A stretch of DNA of 5,969 nt from DATGHS01 sp035307785 (GCA_035307785.1 DATGHS010000111.1:1-5969); one strand, 5' to 3'; positions 1-5,264 are shown, counted from the stretch's first letter. Program-made: numbers and translations. Notes: a model not told the origin generated them from the letters alone.

Positions 1-2
1 TC

Positions 3-632
3 GGGCTGCGCGGCCGCCCCGCTGCCGATTATCGGGACCTCCTACTCGGCGGGCTGCGCTACCCCTGGCCGGCTGCGGCGGAACACGCGGCGGAGGCCGT
101 GGTGAACCTCAGCCAGGTCGAGCTGGTGCCACAGATGGTAACGATGCTGAGCGAACCCGACCCGACACTTCCGCAAAAGAGGAACAACGAGGAGCGGAGC
201 ACCATCCGCGAACTGGTACAAGTGAACCACCTCAAGAACTGCCTGCTCTGCCACGCGGTCTCCACCGAAGCCAAGGATCGTGTCCGTGGTTTCGTTCCCG
301 ACCCGGAACGGCCGATTACCGCCAAGTATTACCAGAACTCATCCGGGCTATTTGCACGTGCCGACGTGACGTACCTGCGGCAGGACTTTTCCGTGCTGCA
401 ATCGGTTTCGAATACGGGAGAACAGCGCTTCGACTACATGCTGCGTACTCGAGTTGCGACCGCCGAGGAGATCCTGGATGCTCAGAAGTATCAGCCCCAG
501 GGTGGGAAAAGCTTCAGTTACCCCCAGCGCGAAGCCGTCCTGTATGCCCTGCGCCATTTGACCGGACGGGACTACGGCGAAGATGCTGCTGTCTGGGATG
601 CGTGGCTGAAGTCGATTGGCGGCAGCAAGTGA
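3..632 (+). CDS. HEAT-repeat protein with CxxCH haem-type motif (C-terminal part, 5' end outside window)
   Basis: The frame is open from base 3 to the TGA at 630-632, giving 209 residues, and no start codon is needed inside the window, so the gene begins upstream. Residues about 18-55 (RYPWPAAAEHAAEAVVNL, then VELVPQMVTML) look like a HEAT-type helical repeat. NHLKNCLLCHA follows at about residues 75-85. Its CxxCH (C80, C83, H84) is the signature for covalent c-type haem attachment, which would require export to the periplasm. The tail (YLRQDFSVLQSV, then DYGEDAAVWDAWLKSIGG) resembles the end of planctomycete HEAT-repeat proteins as I remember them; that is recollection, not a search. The signal peptide, if present, lies outside the window. 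The CxxCH could instead bind a metal or be structural. The gene converges with the one at 720-1199 and shares the 652-704 inverted repeat. Coding status is secure; the family is moderately sure and haem binding is inferred. Confidence 0.8.
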   Translation, partial: GLRGRPAADYRDLLLGGLRYPWPAAAEHAAEAVVNLSQVELVPQMVTMLSEPDPTLPQKRNNEERSTIRELVQVNHLKNCLLCHAVSTEAKDRVRGFVPDPERPITAKYYQNSSGLFARADVTYLRQDFSVLQSVSNTGEQRFDYMLRTRVATAEEILDAQKYQPQGGKSFSYPQREAVLYALRHLTGRDYGEDAAVWDAWLKSIGGSK

Positions 633-651
633 CCGCGTCTGCGATGGCGAA

Positions 652-704
652 CCGAGCGGCTTATGCGGCCGGGTAAGTGGATCTTGGCCGCATACAGCGC
701 TCGG
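652..704. terminator. Large inverted repeat between convergent genes, probable bidirectional terminator
   Basis: Arms 652-670 and 686-704 are 19 bases each and pair at 16 positions, with one block of three mismatches in the middle. The loop is 15 bases (671-685). It lies 20 bases after the stop of the + gene and 16 bases past the stop of the - gene. A TTTT run at 717-720 lies 12 bases after the right arm on +, too far for a textbook intrinsic terminator. Position between two convergent ends supports a terminator or transcript-end stabiliser. A dispersed palindromic repeat is the alternative. Confidence 0.55.
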
Positions 705-719
705 AATCGCTGCGCGTTT

Positions 720-1199
720 TCAATTCAAACGCGTTCGCTGCCGGTGTAGTTGCTGCCATTCGTAGGCCAGGCGTGCCTGGACGGCGCGGCAATCCGGTTG
801 GTCTTTGATTTGCACAAACACAAAGTCGAGAATGTTGTGGTAAAGCCGCTCGTCTTCGTCCTGCTGCGGAAACCGGAATTCCAGCATGCTGTGCAACTCT
901 TCGTGTCCGGCATTCAGCTCCCGAAACCGTTCCATCGCGTCGGCCAGGCTAACACGGCCATCAACCAGATCGTGAATGACGGTTTCCTTCGCCACAATGC
1001 GCCCCGCGACCACTGTCGATTCCATGCTGAGCTGCTCACTCGATTCGTCCATTTCCTGAATCTCCGCGTTCCAGCGCGGCAGATTCCAAAATTCGTAATC
1101 AGCTTTGTAAATCGAAAATTGGCCGGAGAGGACTAAAGTAGCCGTTACGGCTCCAATTCCAGCGATGGCGAGCCCTTTTTGCAAGGTTTTCAACTGCAT
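720..1199 (-). CDS. Small membrane-anchored or exported protein of unknown function
   Basis: This encodes 159 residues from the ATG at 1197-1199. The frame could extend to a TTG at 1224-1226, but the ATG puts MQLKTLQKG directly before the hydrophobic segment and is preferred. A weak purine-rich stretch (GGAACGGGAAC) precedes it. Residues about 8-27 form a hydrophobic helix after two lysines: an uncleaved anchor or signal peptide, with the rest outside the cytoplasm. Residues 66-96 (RIVAKETVIHDLVDGRVSLADAMERFRELN) resemble a helical segment seen in small planctomycete proteins of unknown function; this is a memory-based comparison. Residues 112-159 are charged and probably helical, with one cysteine at 137. 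No catalytic motif is visible. It lies on the same strand as the DUF1501 gene, 249 bases downstream, so co-transcription is possible but not indicated. Coding is supported by its length, the start context and the N-terminal hydrophobic segment. Confidence 0.72.
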   Translation of the reverse strand: MQLKTLQKGLAIAGIGAVTATLVLSGQFSIYKADYEFWNLPRWNAEIQEMDESSEQLSMESTVVAGRIVAKETVIHDLVDGRVSLADAMERFRELNAGHEELHSMLEFRFPQQDEDERLYHNILDFVFVQIKDQPDCRAVQARLAYEWQQLHRQRTRLN

Positions 1200-1311
1200 C
1201 GTTCTGTTCCCGTTCCACGAATTCAAAAAGAACGAAATGCCCAGCGGAATTCGGTGATTCCTGGGAGATTCGTTGCGCTATGGACGGTTCTAAACCCAAC
1301 CGCAAGCAGAC

Positions 1312-1326
1312 GTCCCAAGATGGGAC
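1312..1326. repeat. Perfect short hairpin in spacer between DUF1501 and the 159-residue gene
   Basis: GTCCCA (1312-1317) and TGGGAC (1321-1326) form a perfect 6-bp stem with a 3-base loop. It lies in the possible leader of the - strand gene starting at 1199. No T-run follows on either strand, so it is not an obvious terminator. Confidence 0.4.
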
Positions 1327-1334
1327 CAGGCAGG

Positions 1335-1365
1335 AGAGGTCGCCGCCATTCAGCGATCGACCTCT
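1335..1365. repeat. 8-bp inverted repeat with 15-base loop
   Basis: AGAGGTCG (1335-1342) and CGACCTCT (1358-1365) are exact reverse complements. A run of seven G (1368-1374) follows almost immediately on +. On - this reads as a C-run entering the hairpin, so it could be leader structure for the gene at 720-1199 or the 3' end of the DUF1501 transcript. Function is unknown. Confidence 0.4.
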
Positions 1366-1401
1366 TGGGGGGGTAGGTAATTCTAATCCTTCGACGCAAA
1401 T

Positions 1402-1452
1402 ATAGGCCAAAAAGTTCCTTGGAGGAATGAGAGAGAGATGCATGTGGCCTAT
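1402..1452. repeat. 8-bp inverted repeat overlapping the DUF1501 stop codon
   Basis: ATAGGCCA (1402-1409) and TGGCCTAT (1445-1452) are exact reverse complements separated by 35 bases, and the right arm covers the TAG stop of DUF1501 (1449-1451). On the - strand the arm near 1402-1409 follows a TTTTT run rather than preceding one, so it is a poor intrinsic terminator. The loop holds a short GA-repeat on +. Confidence 0.3.
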
Positions 1453-2810
1453 GATTGAATCAATCCCCGCACCGGCCGGCCTTCCACCAGCGCCAGCGGG
1501 CGGCTCTGCAAATCGTATATCATCGCGTGCGGATCGATGCCGAGCTGGTGATAGACGGTGGCGAACAGATCTTCAACCGACACCGGATCGCGCGTGGGGT
1601 AGGCGGCAATGCGGTCCGAAGCCCCGTACACCATGCCGCGGCGCAACCCGCCGCCGGCCACTACCATGCTGTAGCAGCGCGACCAGTGATCGCGGCCGCC
1701 GGTCTTGTTGAACTTCGGCGTGCGGCCAAATTCGCCCAGCATCAGCACGAGCGTTTCATCCAGCAAGCCGCGGTCGGACAAGTCCTCGATCAGCGACGCA
1801 AACGCGGCATCGGTCGGCGGCAACAGCGTGTTCTTGAGCCAATCGAGATGCGGCGGATTCGGCGGCGTGGAATGTGAATCATAGCCCTGCCCGCCTTTGG
1901 CGTTGTCGTGCCGCACGAAGTTCACCTGCACGACTCGCACTCCGGCCTCGATCAGCCTGCGGGCGGCCAGCACCGACTGGCCAAACGTTGTTCGCGTATA
2001 GCGGTCGCGCGTCTTCTGTGATTCCTGCGATAGATCGAAGGCCTTCTGTGCCGCCGGCGAGCGCATCAGGTCAAACGCTTTGGCCCGGAAGACATCGTAT
2101 TGCCGCATTTCCTCGGAAAGCTGTGCCGGCGAGGCCTGTTCCAGCGAAGTCAGCAGTGATCGTTGTTCCGCCAGACGCGCTTCCGATTGGTCGAGCGCCC
2201 GCCCCAATGGCCCCGGATCGTACCCGGGCTCGCTGGGATCGCTGTTAATCAAATAGGGATCGAACTTCGCTCCCAAAAAGCCGGCATGCTGGCCGGGGCG
2301 CGATGGGCCCACGGGCGATACGAATTCCGGCACCATGACAAACGGCGGCAGATTCCGGTTCGGTCCCAACACCTTCGACACGACGGAGCCCAAGTGGGGC
2401 CGGTCCTCACGCGCCAGCGTGGAGCTTTGCACCACGCGCCGAACTACGCGATTGCCGGTCATCGCCCAGTACGTGGCCCGCACATGATCGGTCTCGTCGT
2501 GGCTCATGGAGCGGATGATCGTGTACTTGTCGGCCAGCCGGGCCATGCGCGGCAAGTGCTCGCACATTTGGATGCCCGGAACGCTGCTTGCAATACTTTT
2601 GAACGTGCCACGAATTTCTTCCGGCGCGTCGGTCTTTGGGTCGAACATGTCGAGCTGCGAAGGCCCGCCGCTGAGAAAGAGCACGATCACCGAGCGCGCT
2701 CTTGGCGCAGCCGAATCTCCGGCCAGCGCACGGCCGGCGAGCAGCTTCGGCAGGCTCAGGCCGAAGGCCGCCGTCCCGAGGCGCAGCACATCTCGGCGAG
2801 AAAGGGTCAT
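1449..2810 (-). CDS. DUF1501 domain protein with Tat signal
   Basis: This encodes 453 residues from the ATG at 2808-2810, a normal length for the family. The open frame continues to an ATG at 2945, but the shorter start places the twin-arginine motif SRRDVLRLG at residues 4-12, followed by a hydrophobic stretch and ALAGD near 28-32, as expected for a Tat signal. Family landmarks include VIVLFLSGGPSQLDMFDPK (41-59), the SHDETDH region (103-109), YDSH (310-313), GEFGRTP (359-365) and GRDHW (372-376). DUF1501 proteins belong to the alkaline phosphatase/sulfatase-like fold group and are very numerous in planctomycetes. The conserved Asp and His residues suggest metal binding, but the substrate is unknown. 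In many planctomycete genomes they sit beside DUF1549/DUF1553 cytochrome-type genes; no such partner is adjacent here. A GGA about 9 bases before the ATG is a weak ribosome site, and a plausible promoter lies at 2843-2872. Confidence 0.95.
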   Translation of the reverse strand: MTLSRRDVLRLGTAAFGLSLPKLLAGRALAGDSAAPRARSVIVLFLSGGPSQLDMFDPKTDAPEEIRGTFKSIASSVPGIQMCEHLPRMARLADKYTIIRSMSHDETDHVRATYWAMTGNRVVRRVVQSSTLAREDRPHLGSVVSKVLGPNRNLPPFVMVPEFVSPVGPSRPGQHAGFLGAKFDPYLINSDPSEPGYDPGPLGRALDQSEARLAEQRSLLTSLEQASPAQLSEEMRQYDVFRAKAFDLMRSPAAQKAFDLSQESQKTRDRYTRTTFGQSVLAARRLIEAGVRVVQVNFVRHDNAKGGQGYDSHSTPPNPPHLDWLKNTLLPPTDAAFASLIEDLSDRGLLDETLVLMLGEFGRTPKFNKTGGRDHWSRCYSMVVAGGGLRRGMVYGASDRIAAYPTRDPVSVEDLFATVYHQLGIDPHAMIYDLQSRPLALVEGRPVRGLIQS

Positions 2811-2842
2811 CGAGAAATTCCGAGCGGGTGGGATATTCGGGA

Positions 2843-2872
2843 ATTCTAACCGGTGATTGGCGAACTGGCCAA
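2843..2872 (-). promoter_or_regulatory. Candidate sigma70-type promoter for the DUF1501 gene
   Basis: Read on the - strand, TTGGCC (2872-2867; 4/6 to TTGACA) is separated by 18 bases from TAGAAT (2848-2843; 5/6 to TATAAT). Transcription would start near 2836, giving a leader of about 25 bases before the ATG at 2810. Planctomycete promoter rules are poorly known, so this is a consensus match only. Confidence 0.35.
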
Positions 2873-2874
2873 GT

Positions 2875-2890
2875 GAATTCTTTTGAATTC
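2875..2890. promoter_or_regulatory. GAATTC-TTTT-GAATTC palindrome in divergent promoter region
   Basis: Two GAATTC hexamers (2875-2880 and 2885-2890) flank TTTT, so the segment is both a 10-base direct repeat and a perfect 6-bp hairpin. A third GAATTC lies at 2841-2846. The palindrome sits immediately upstream of the candidate -35 of the DUF1501 gene and within the 163-base region shared with the divergent Nudix gene. This is a position where a dimeric regulator could bind both promoters, but no regulator is known. Confidence 0.35.
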
Positions 2891-2973
2891 CAGGCAATGC
2901 CGATACCGCGCGGAAGCAATAACAATGAAATTCAGCTTGGCGCATCCCTCACAAAGCGGGCCGAAAACAAGTC

Positions 2974-3486
2974 ATGCCATTCACACCGATCCTCGCCACG
3001 CTTGGATACGTGCTCTCGCCTGACGGCCGACAAGTGCTTTTGATACACCGTCAAGGCCGGAGCGAAGATCTGCACCTCGGCAAGTACAACGGCCTCGGCG
3101 GCAAACTGGAACCCGGGGAAGACATTGTCTCTTGTATGCGCCGGGAGATTCGCGAGGAGTCCGGCCTGGAATGCGACGAGCTTTCGCTTTGCGGCACGGT
3201 CAGCTGGCCCGGTTTCGGCAAAAACGGCGAAGACTGGTTTGGCTTCATTTTCCGCATCGAGCGCTCGCACGGCACCCCGCTAACGGCTAATGCGGAAGGC
3301 ACACTCCGCTGGGTCGATTTGGAGCACGTGCTGGAATTGCCGCTCTGGGAAGGCGACCATTATTTTGTGCCGCTCGTATTCGGCGCCGACCGCCGGCAGT
3401 TCCATGGCGTCCTGCCCTACCGCGATGGCAAGCCGCTTTCGTGGCAAGTGAGCTTTTTGCCGGCAACCGCGGCCGACTCGGAGTGA
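2974..3486 (+). CDS. Nudix hydrolase, MutT/8-oxo-dGTP diphosphatase-like
   Basis: This encodes 170 residues. The Nudix box is complete: G43-x5-E49-x7-R57-E58-I59-x-E61-E62-x-G64-L65, fitting GX5EX7REUXEEXGU. E58, E61 and E62 are the expected Mg2+-binding residues. The preceding LGKYNGLGGKLEPGED resembles the MutT/MTH1-type group, which hydrolyses oxidised nucleoside triphosphates such as 8-oxo-dGTP to the monophosphate and pyrophosphate. The C-terminal part (WPGFGKNGEDWFGFIF, LPLWEGDHYFVPLVF, FHGVLPYRDGKPLSW) completes the single domain. It has no signal peptide, so it acts in the cytoplasm. The start at 2974 is chosen because MPFTPILATLGYVLSPDG begins directly at the first beta strand; the ribosome site is not clear. 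The gene is divergent from DUF1501 and stands alone. Nudix membership is certain, but the exact substrate cannot be read from sequence. Confidence 0.95.
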   Translation: MPFTPILATLGYVLSPDGRQVLLIHRQGRSEDLHLGKYNGLGGKLEPGEDIVSCMRREIREESGLECDELSLCGTVSWPGFGKNGEDWFGFIFRIERSHGTPLTANAEGTLRWVDLEHVLELPLWEGDHYFVPLVFGADRRQFHGVLPYRDGKPLSWQVSFLPATAADSE

Positions 3487-3691
3487 TTGCTAGCAGTACA
3501 TTGCTTACTGGGAACGGCGCAATCAAAGTCTCTGGGTGTCCTCCGAGTAAATGGGAGCTTAGTTGGCTATTGGCGCTGGTCGAGGTGCAATCATCATGAC
3601 GTCAAGTGGTTGCTGACAATTAGCCGCTGTGCGCGCTCCGCAGTGTACGATCCGGATCGGGGAAAGTCACTGAAATATGCATTTGATTTCA
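3487..3691. other. Non-coding spacer, left half: no gene recognised
   Basis: This stretch follows the Nudix stop codon. The frame that stays open here (3487-3735 +) has no recognisable start signal or domain and is not called. The only notable element is the perfect 12-base palindrome at 3648-3659. No terminator hairpin with a T-run follows the Nudix gene. Confidence 0.5.
3648..3659. repeat. Perfect 12-base palindrome CGATCCGGATCG
   Basis: The two halves are exact reverse complements with no spacer. It could be a binding site for a dimeric protein, but it is too short to exclude chance in GC-rich DNA and is over 250 bases from the next start codon. Confidence 0.3.
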
Positions 3692-3758
3692 CGAAAAACT
3701 GTTTCGTTTCACGGGGGGTGTCTCTTTTTCGGTGAAATGGAAACGAAACGTTCCCCCC
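3692..3758. other. Structured non-coding segment with nested and alternative stems
   Basis: GTTTCGTTTC (3701-3710) is an exact reverse complement of GAAACGAAAC (3740-3749). G6 (3713-3718) lies inside this loop and C6 (3753-3758) lies just outside the right arm, so both pairings together would give an H-type pseudoknot order. Two competing stems are also visible: CGAAA (3692-3696) with TTTCG (3702-3706), and TTTCAC (3707-3712) with GTGAAA (3732-3737). TTTCACG occurs directly at 3687-3693 and 3707-3713. The paired arms are seen directly; an RNA role is inferred. Alternatives are a protein-binding site, a terminator remnant or a dispersed repeat. Confidence 0.45.
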
Positions 3759-3766
3759 AACCACCT

Positions 3767-3824
3767 GCCCAATGGGCGCAGGGCTACCCAATAAGGCGAC
3801 CCCATATAGCCCCAGAGAATCTGG
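3767..3824. repeat. Run of three short hairpins upstream of the secreted-protein gene
   Basis: Three stems follow one another: GCCC-AAT-GGGC (3767-3777); GGGCTA (3781-3786) with TAGCCC (3807-3812), loop 20 bases; and CCAGA-GAA-TCTGG (3812-3824). CCCAAT recurs at 3768-3773 and 3787-3792, each followed by GGCG. The hairpins lie upstream of the candidate promoter at 3850-3878, so they may belong to a separate short transcript or to DNA-level regulation rather than to the leader of the gene. Confidence 0.4.
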
Positions 3825-3849
3825 TTACACCCGCTGGGAAGTACTGATC

Positions 3850-3878
3850 TTGACGTAAATTGCTTTTCCCATTCAAAT
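3850..3878 (+). promoter_or_regulatory. Candidate sigma70-type promoter for the secreted Cys-containing protein gene
   Basis: TTGACG (3850-3855; 5/6 to consensus) is followed after 17 bases by TCAAAT (3873-3878; 4/6 to TATAAT). Transcription would begin near 3885, about 30 bases before the ATG at 3915. The -10 lies in the first copy of a small imperfect tandem repeat (3868-3880 and 3882-3895). Confidence 0.4.
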
Positions 3879-3895
3879 TTGCCCATCTTCAATTT
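3868..3895 (+). repeat. Imperfect tandem repeat of about 14 bases before the start of the secreted-protein gene
   Basis: CCCATTCAAATTT (3868-3880) is followed by CCCATCTTCAATTT (3882-3895), which differs mainly by inserted bases after CCCAT. The repeat spans the candidate -10 and transcription start. It may be chance, a duplication, or paired sites for a regulator. Confidence 0.35.
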
Positions 3896-3901
3896 CCAAG
3901 G

Positions 3902-3907
3902 AAGGAG
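3902..3907 (+). promoter_or_regulatory. Ribosome binding site that decides the start at 3915
   Basis: AAGGAG lies 7 bases before the ATG at 3915-3917. The open frame also has an ATG at 3879, but that one lacks such a site and would place extra polar residues before the signal peptide. The site therefore supports the start at 3915. Confidence 0.75.
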
Positions 3908-3914
3908 TAGGAAC

Positions 3915-4724
3915 ATGGCATGTCTTCGATTCTTGATGGTGGCTGTTTTGGCCTTAGTGATCTTGGATAACTTGTCCCAATTTGCCGGCGCGCAGGAGCC
4001 GGTTGAAGTCGCGCCAAAATGCGTGGCGAAAGGCGCCGCGGCTTCGTGCGCAAGCGATAACGCAACCGTGACGTCGGTCTATTCGCTTTGGAAAATGGGC
4101 TACGACTTGGAACTATCCAAATGGATCGCGGAAACGATTCCGGAAGTGATTGAGCCGAGCACCTGGCAGTCGATGGGTGGTTCCGGAGTTGTGCGTTACA
4201 ACTCGGCCAACGGCATCCTGGTGGTGCGGCACTGCGCAGCAATCCATTCCAAAGTAGAAAACTTCCTCAAGGATTTGAAGCAGTCTTTGCCTGCAACTGG
4301 CACCGGTGCCACGCCGATGACACAGAAAATGCCGAGCGAAAGCGTTGTTCCTGCTGCCCATCACGCTCCGTCGTTGTTGCGGCCATCTGCCCCGCCGCAA
4401 GATGAATGCTCATCGGCAGCCGCCAATTCCAAGAAATCGCCCAAGCATGTGCTTCACTTGACCATTCACTATGAAGGCGAAGGAATCATCGATGATAATG
4501 TGGTCAAGTACTTCAAGAGCGAAATGGATTGCAATCGGTCTTACAATTCGCCGGCATGTGCCCCCGTGCCAGCGCCTTTGTGCACTGATGGAGGCCCGAT
4601 TACTGCGCGGTCAGCCAAAACACCGGAGGCCACTTCATTGCCCTCCGAGGCCGTAGAGGTTGCACCCGCGCCGATGAAAGTGAAGGAAGACGCAAAGGAC
4701 GCTGACAAAGAAAAGAAGGACTGA
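3915..4724 (+). CDS. Secreted Cys-containing protein with PSTW..GG.G domain, function unknown
   Basis: This encodes 269 residues. Residues 1-26 form a signal peptide (hydrophobic core VAVLALVIL, likely cleavage after AGA before QEPVE), so the protein is exported. Residues about 68-125 (KWIAETIPEVIEPSTW, GGSGVVRYNSANGILVV, then an amphipathic helix with FLKDLKQSL) match a pattern I associate with planctomycete secreted proteins: 'I..TI.P..W...GG.G.I......L.V......H..I...L..L'. This may be a small secretin-N-like alpha/beta unit; that is inference. Residues 126-175 are a Ser/Pro/Ala-rich linker, 176-210 a second possibly folded block (VLHLTIHYEGEGIIDDNVVKYF), and the tail is Lys/Asp/Glu-rich (MKVKEDAKDADKEKKD). 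The mature part has seven cysteines (36, 45, 107, 165, 206, 215, 223), which is odd for this domain type. A strong hairpin follows the stop. No enzyme motif is seen. Confidence 0.88.
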   Translation: MACLRFLMVAVLALVILDNLSQFAGAQEPVEVAPKCVAKGAAASCASDNATVTSVYSLWKMGYDLELSKWIAETIPEVIEPSTWQSMGGSGVVRYNSANGILVVRHCAAIHSKVENFLKDLKQSLPATGTGATPMTQKMPSESVVPAAHHAPSLLRPSAPPQDECSSAAANSKKSPKHVLHLTIHYEGEGIIDDNVVKYFKSEMDCNRSYNSPACAPVPAPLCTDGGPITARSAKTPEATSLPSEAVEVAPAPMKVKEDAKDADKEKKD

Positions 4725-4754
4725 TCCTGCGCTATTCGTTCCAGCGCGCAAGAG

Positions 4755-4783
4755 AAGCCGGCGGATCGTGAATCCGCCGGCTT
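4755..4783. terminator. Bidirectional intrinsic terminator hairpin
   Basis: AAGCCGGCGGAT (4755-4766) and ATCCGCCGGCTT (4772-4783) form a perfect 12-bp GC-rich stem with a 5-base loop (CGTGA). It lies 30 bases after the stop of the + gene (4724) and 34 bases past the stop of the - gene (4818). The T-tract is short on both strands (TTT on +, TTCTCTT on -). Its place between convergent genes makes a shared terminator the best reading. Confidence 0.8.
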
Positions 4784-4817
4784 TCGCCAATTCAAGTCGC
4801 CGCAGGCGAAACCCACG

Positions 4818-5264
4818 TCAATCCCGAATCGTCCCGGGCGGCAAATATCCCGGCGACTGCGTCGGATCAAAGCGCGATTTGAAAATGTTCCAACTCCGCT
4901 CTACGTGGCTCCAGCGCGGCATGCCGGCGTTGCGCGCCAGCCACGGATCGTTGCGCTCCGGATGCCGATAGGGCTGCGTGACCAGCGGTGGCGGCGCGTC
5001 CGGCAACCTGCCATGCACAAAGCCAGCAACACCGGGAACCGGATGATCGTAGTCGAGAGGGGCGTAGGGGCTGATGGGGTGCGCTGGAAGAAGCGGACCC
5101 TTCGGTGGAACGTCGGCCTTCGGAATGGGCAGTTGCTCTTGCGGCGCCTGGGCGACGCTGGTGACGGCCGGGGTCCGAATCACGCTCGGCGTGGGGTTCG
5201 GCAACTTGTCCGGGGTCTGCGCGGGAGCGGCCGCGACAACGATGGCAAGCGACAGCCAGGTCAT
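4818..5264 (-). CDS. Secreted proline-rich protein of unknown function
   Basis: This encodes 148 residues from the ATG at 5262-5264, preceded on the - strand by GAAGGAA about 7 bases upstream, a good ribosome site. Residues 1-16 (MTWLSLAIVVAAAPAQ) look like a short signal peptide with cleavage near APA-Q, although it lacks the usual positive residue at the N-terminus. The mature protein has 30 prolines in all (about 20%), concentrated in residues 18-98, and is probably extended or disordered. The C-terminal 45 residues (YRHPERNDPWLARNAGMPRWSHVERSWNIFKSRFDPTQSPGYLPPG) are rich in Trp, Arg and aromatic residues and may be the conserved part. No cysteine or catalytic motif is present. It could be a cell-envelope or cell-surface protein. 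The convergent gene at 3915-4724 is also secreted; a functional link is not shown. Confidence 0.78.
   Translation of the reverse strand: MTWLSLAIVVAAAPAQTPDKLPNPTPSVIRTPAVTSVAQAPQEQLPIPKADVPPKGPLLPAHPISPYAPLDYDHPVPGVAGFVHGRLPDAPPPLVTQPYRHPERNDPWLARNAGMPRWSHVERSWNIFKSRFDPTQSPGYLPPGTIRD

Noticed and set aside
750..1136. 128-codon open frame on + opposite the small membrane protein
   Set aside because: The - strand frame has a good ATG and a coherent hydrophobic N-terminus; the + frame has no ribosome site and no recognisable domain. The choice is not absolute, since the - gene is also a hypothetical.
1428..1438. GA-rich microsatellite on + as a phase-variable tract
   Set aside because: Only about four GA units, outside any coding region and not in a promoter position that I can support.
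2163..2849. 228-codon open frame on + across the DUF1501 gene
   Set aside because: It is antisense to a certain DUF1501 gene; its product is Arg/His-rich with no domain, as expected from a GC-rich reverse frame.
2811..2945. N-terminal extension of DUF1501 to the ATG at 2945
   Set aside because: It would bury the twin-arginine signal 45 residues inside the protein and would cover the candidate promoter.
3487..3735. 82-codon open frame on + directly after the Nudix stop
   Set aside because: No ribosome site, no domain, and its end runs into the structured repeat region.
3687..3758. CRISPR-like repeat (TTTCACG, GTTTC and GAAAC copies)
   Set aside because: The repeats are under 11 bases, irregularly spaced and form inverted arms; there are no repeat-spacer units and no cas genes.
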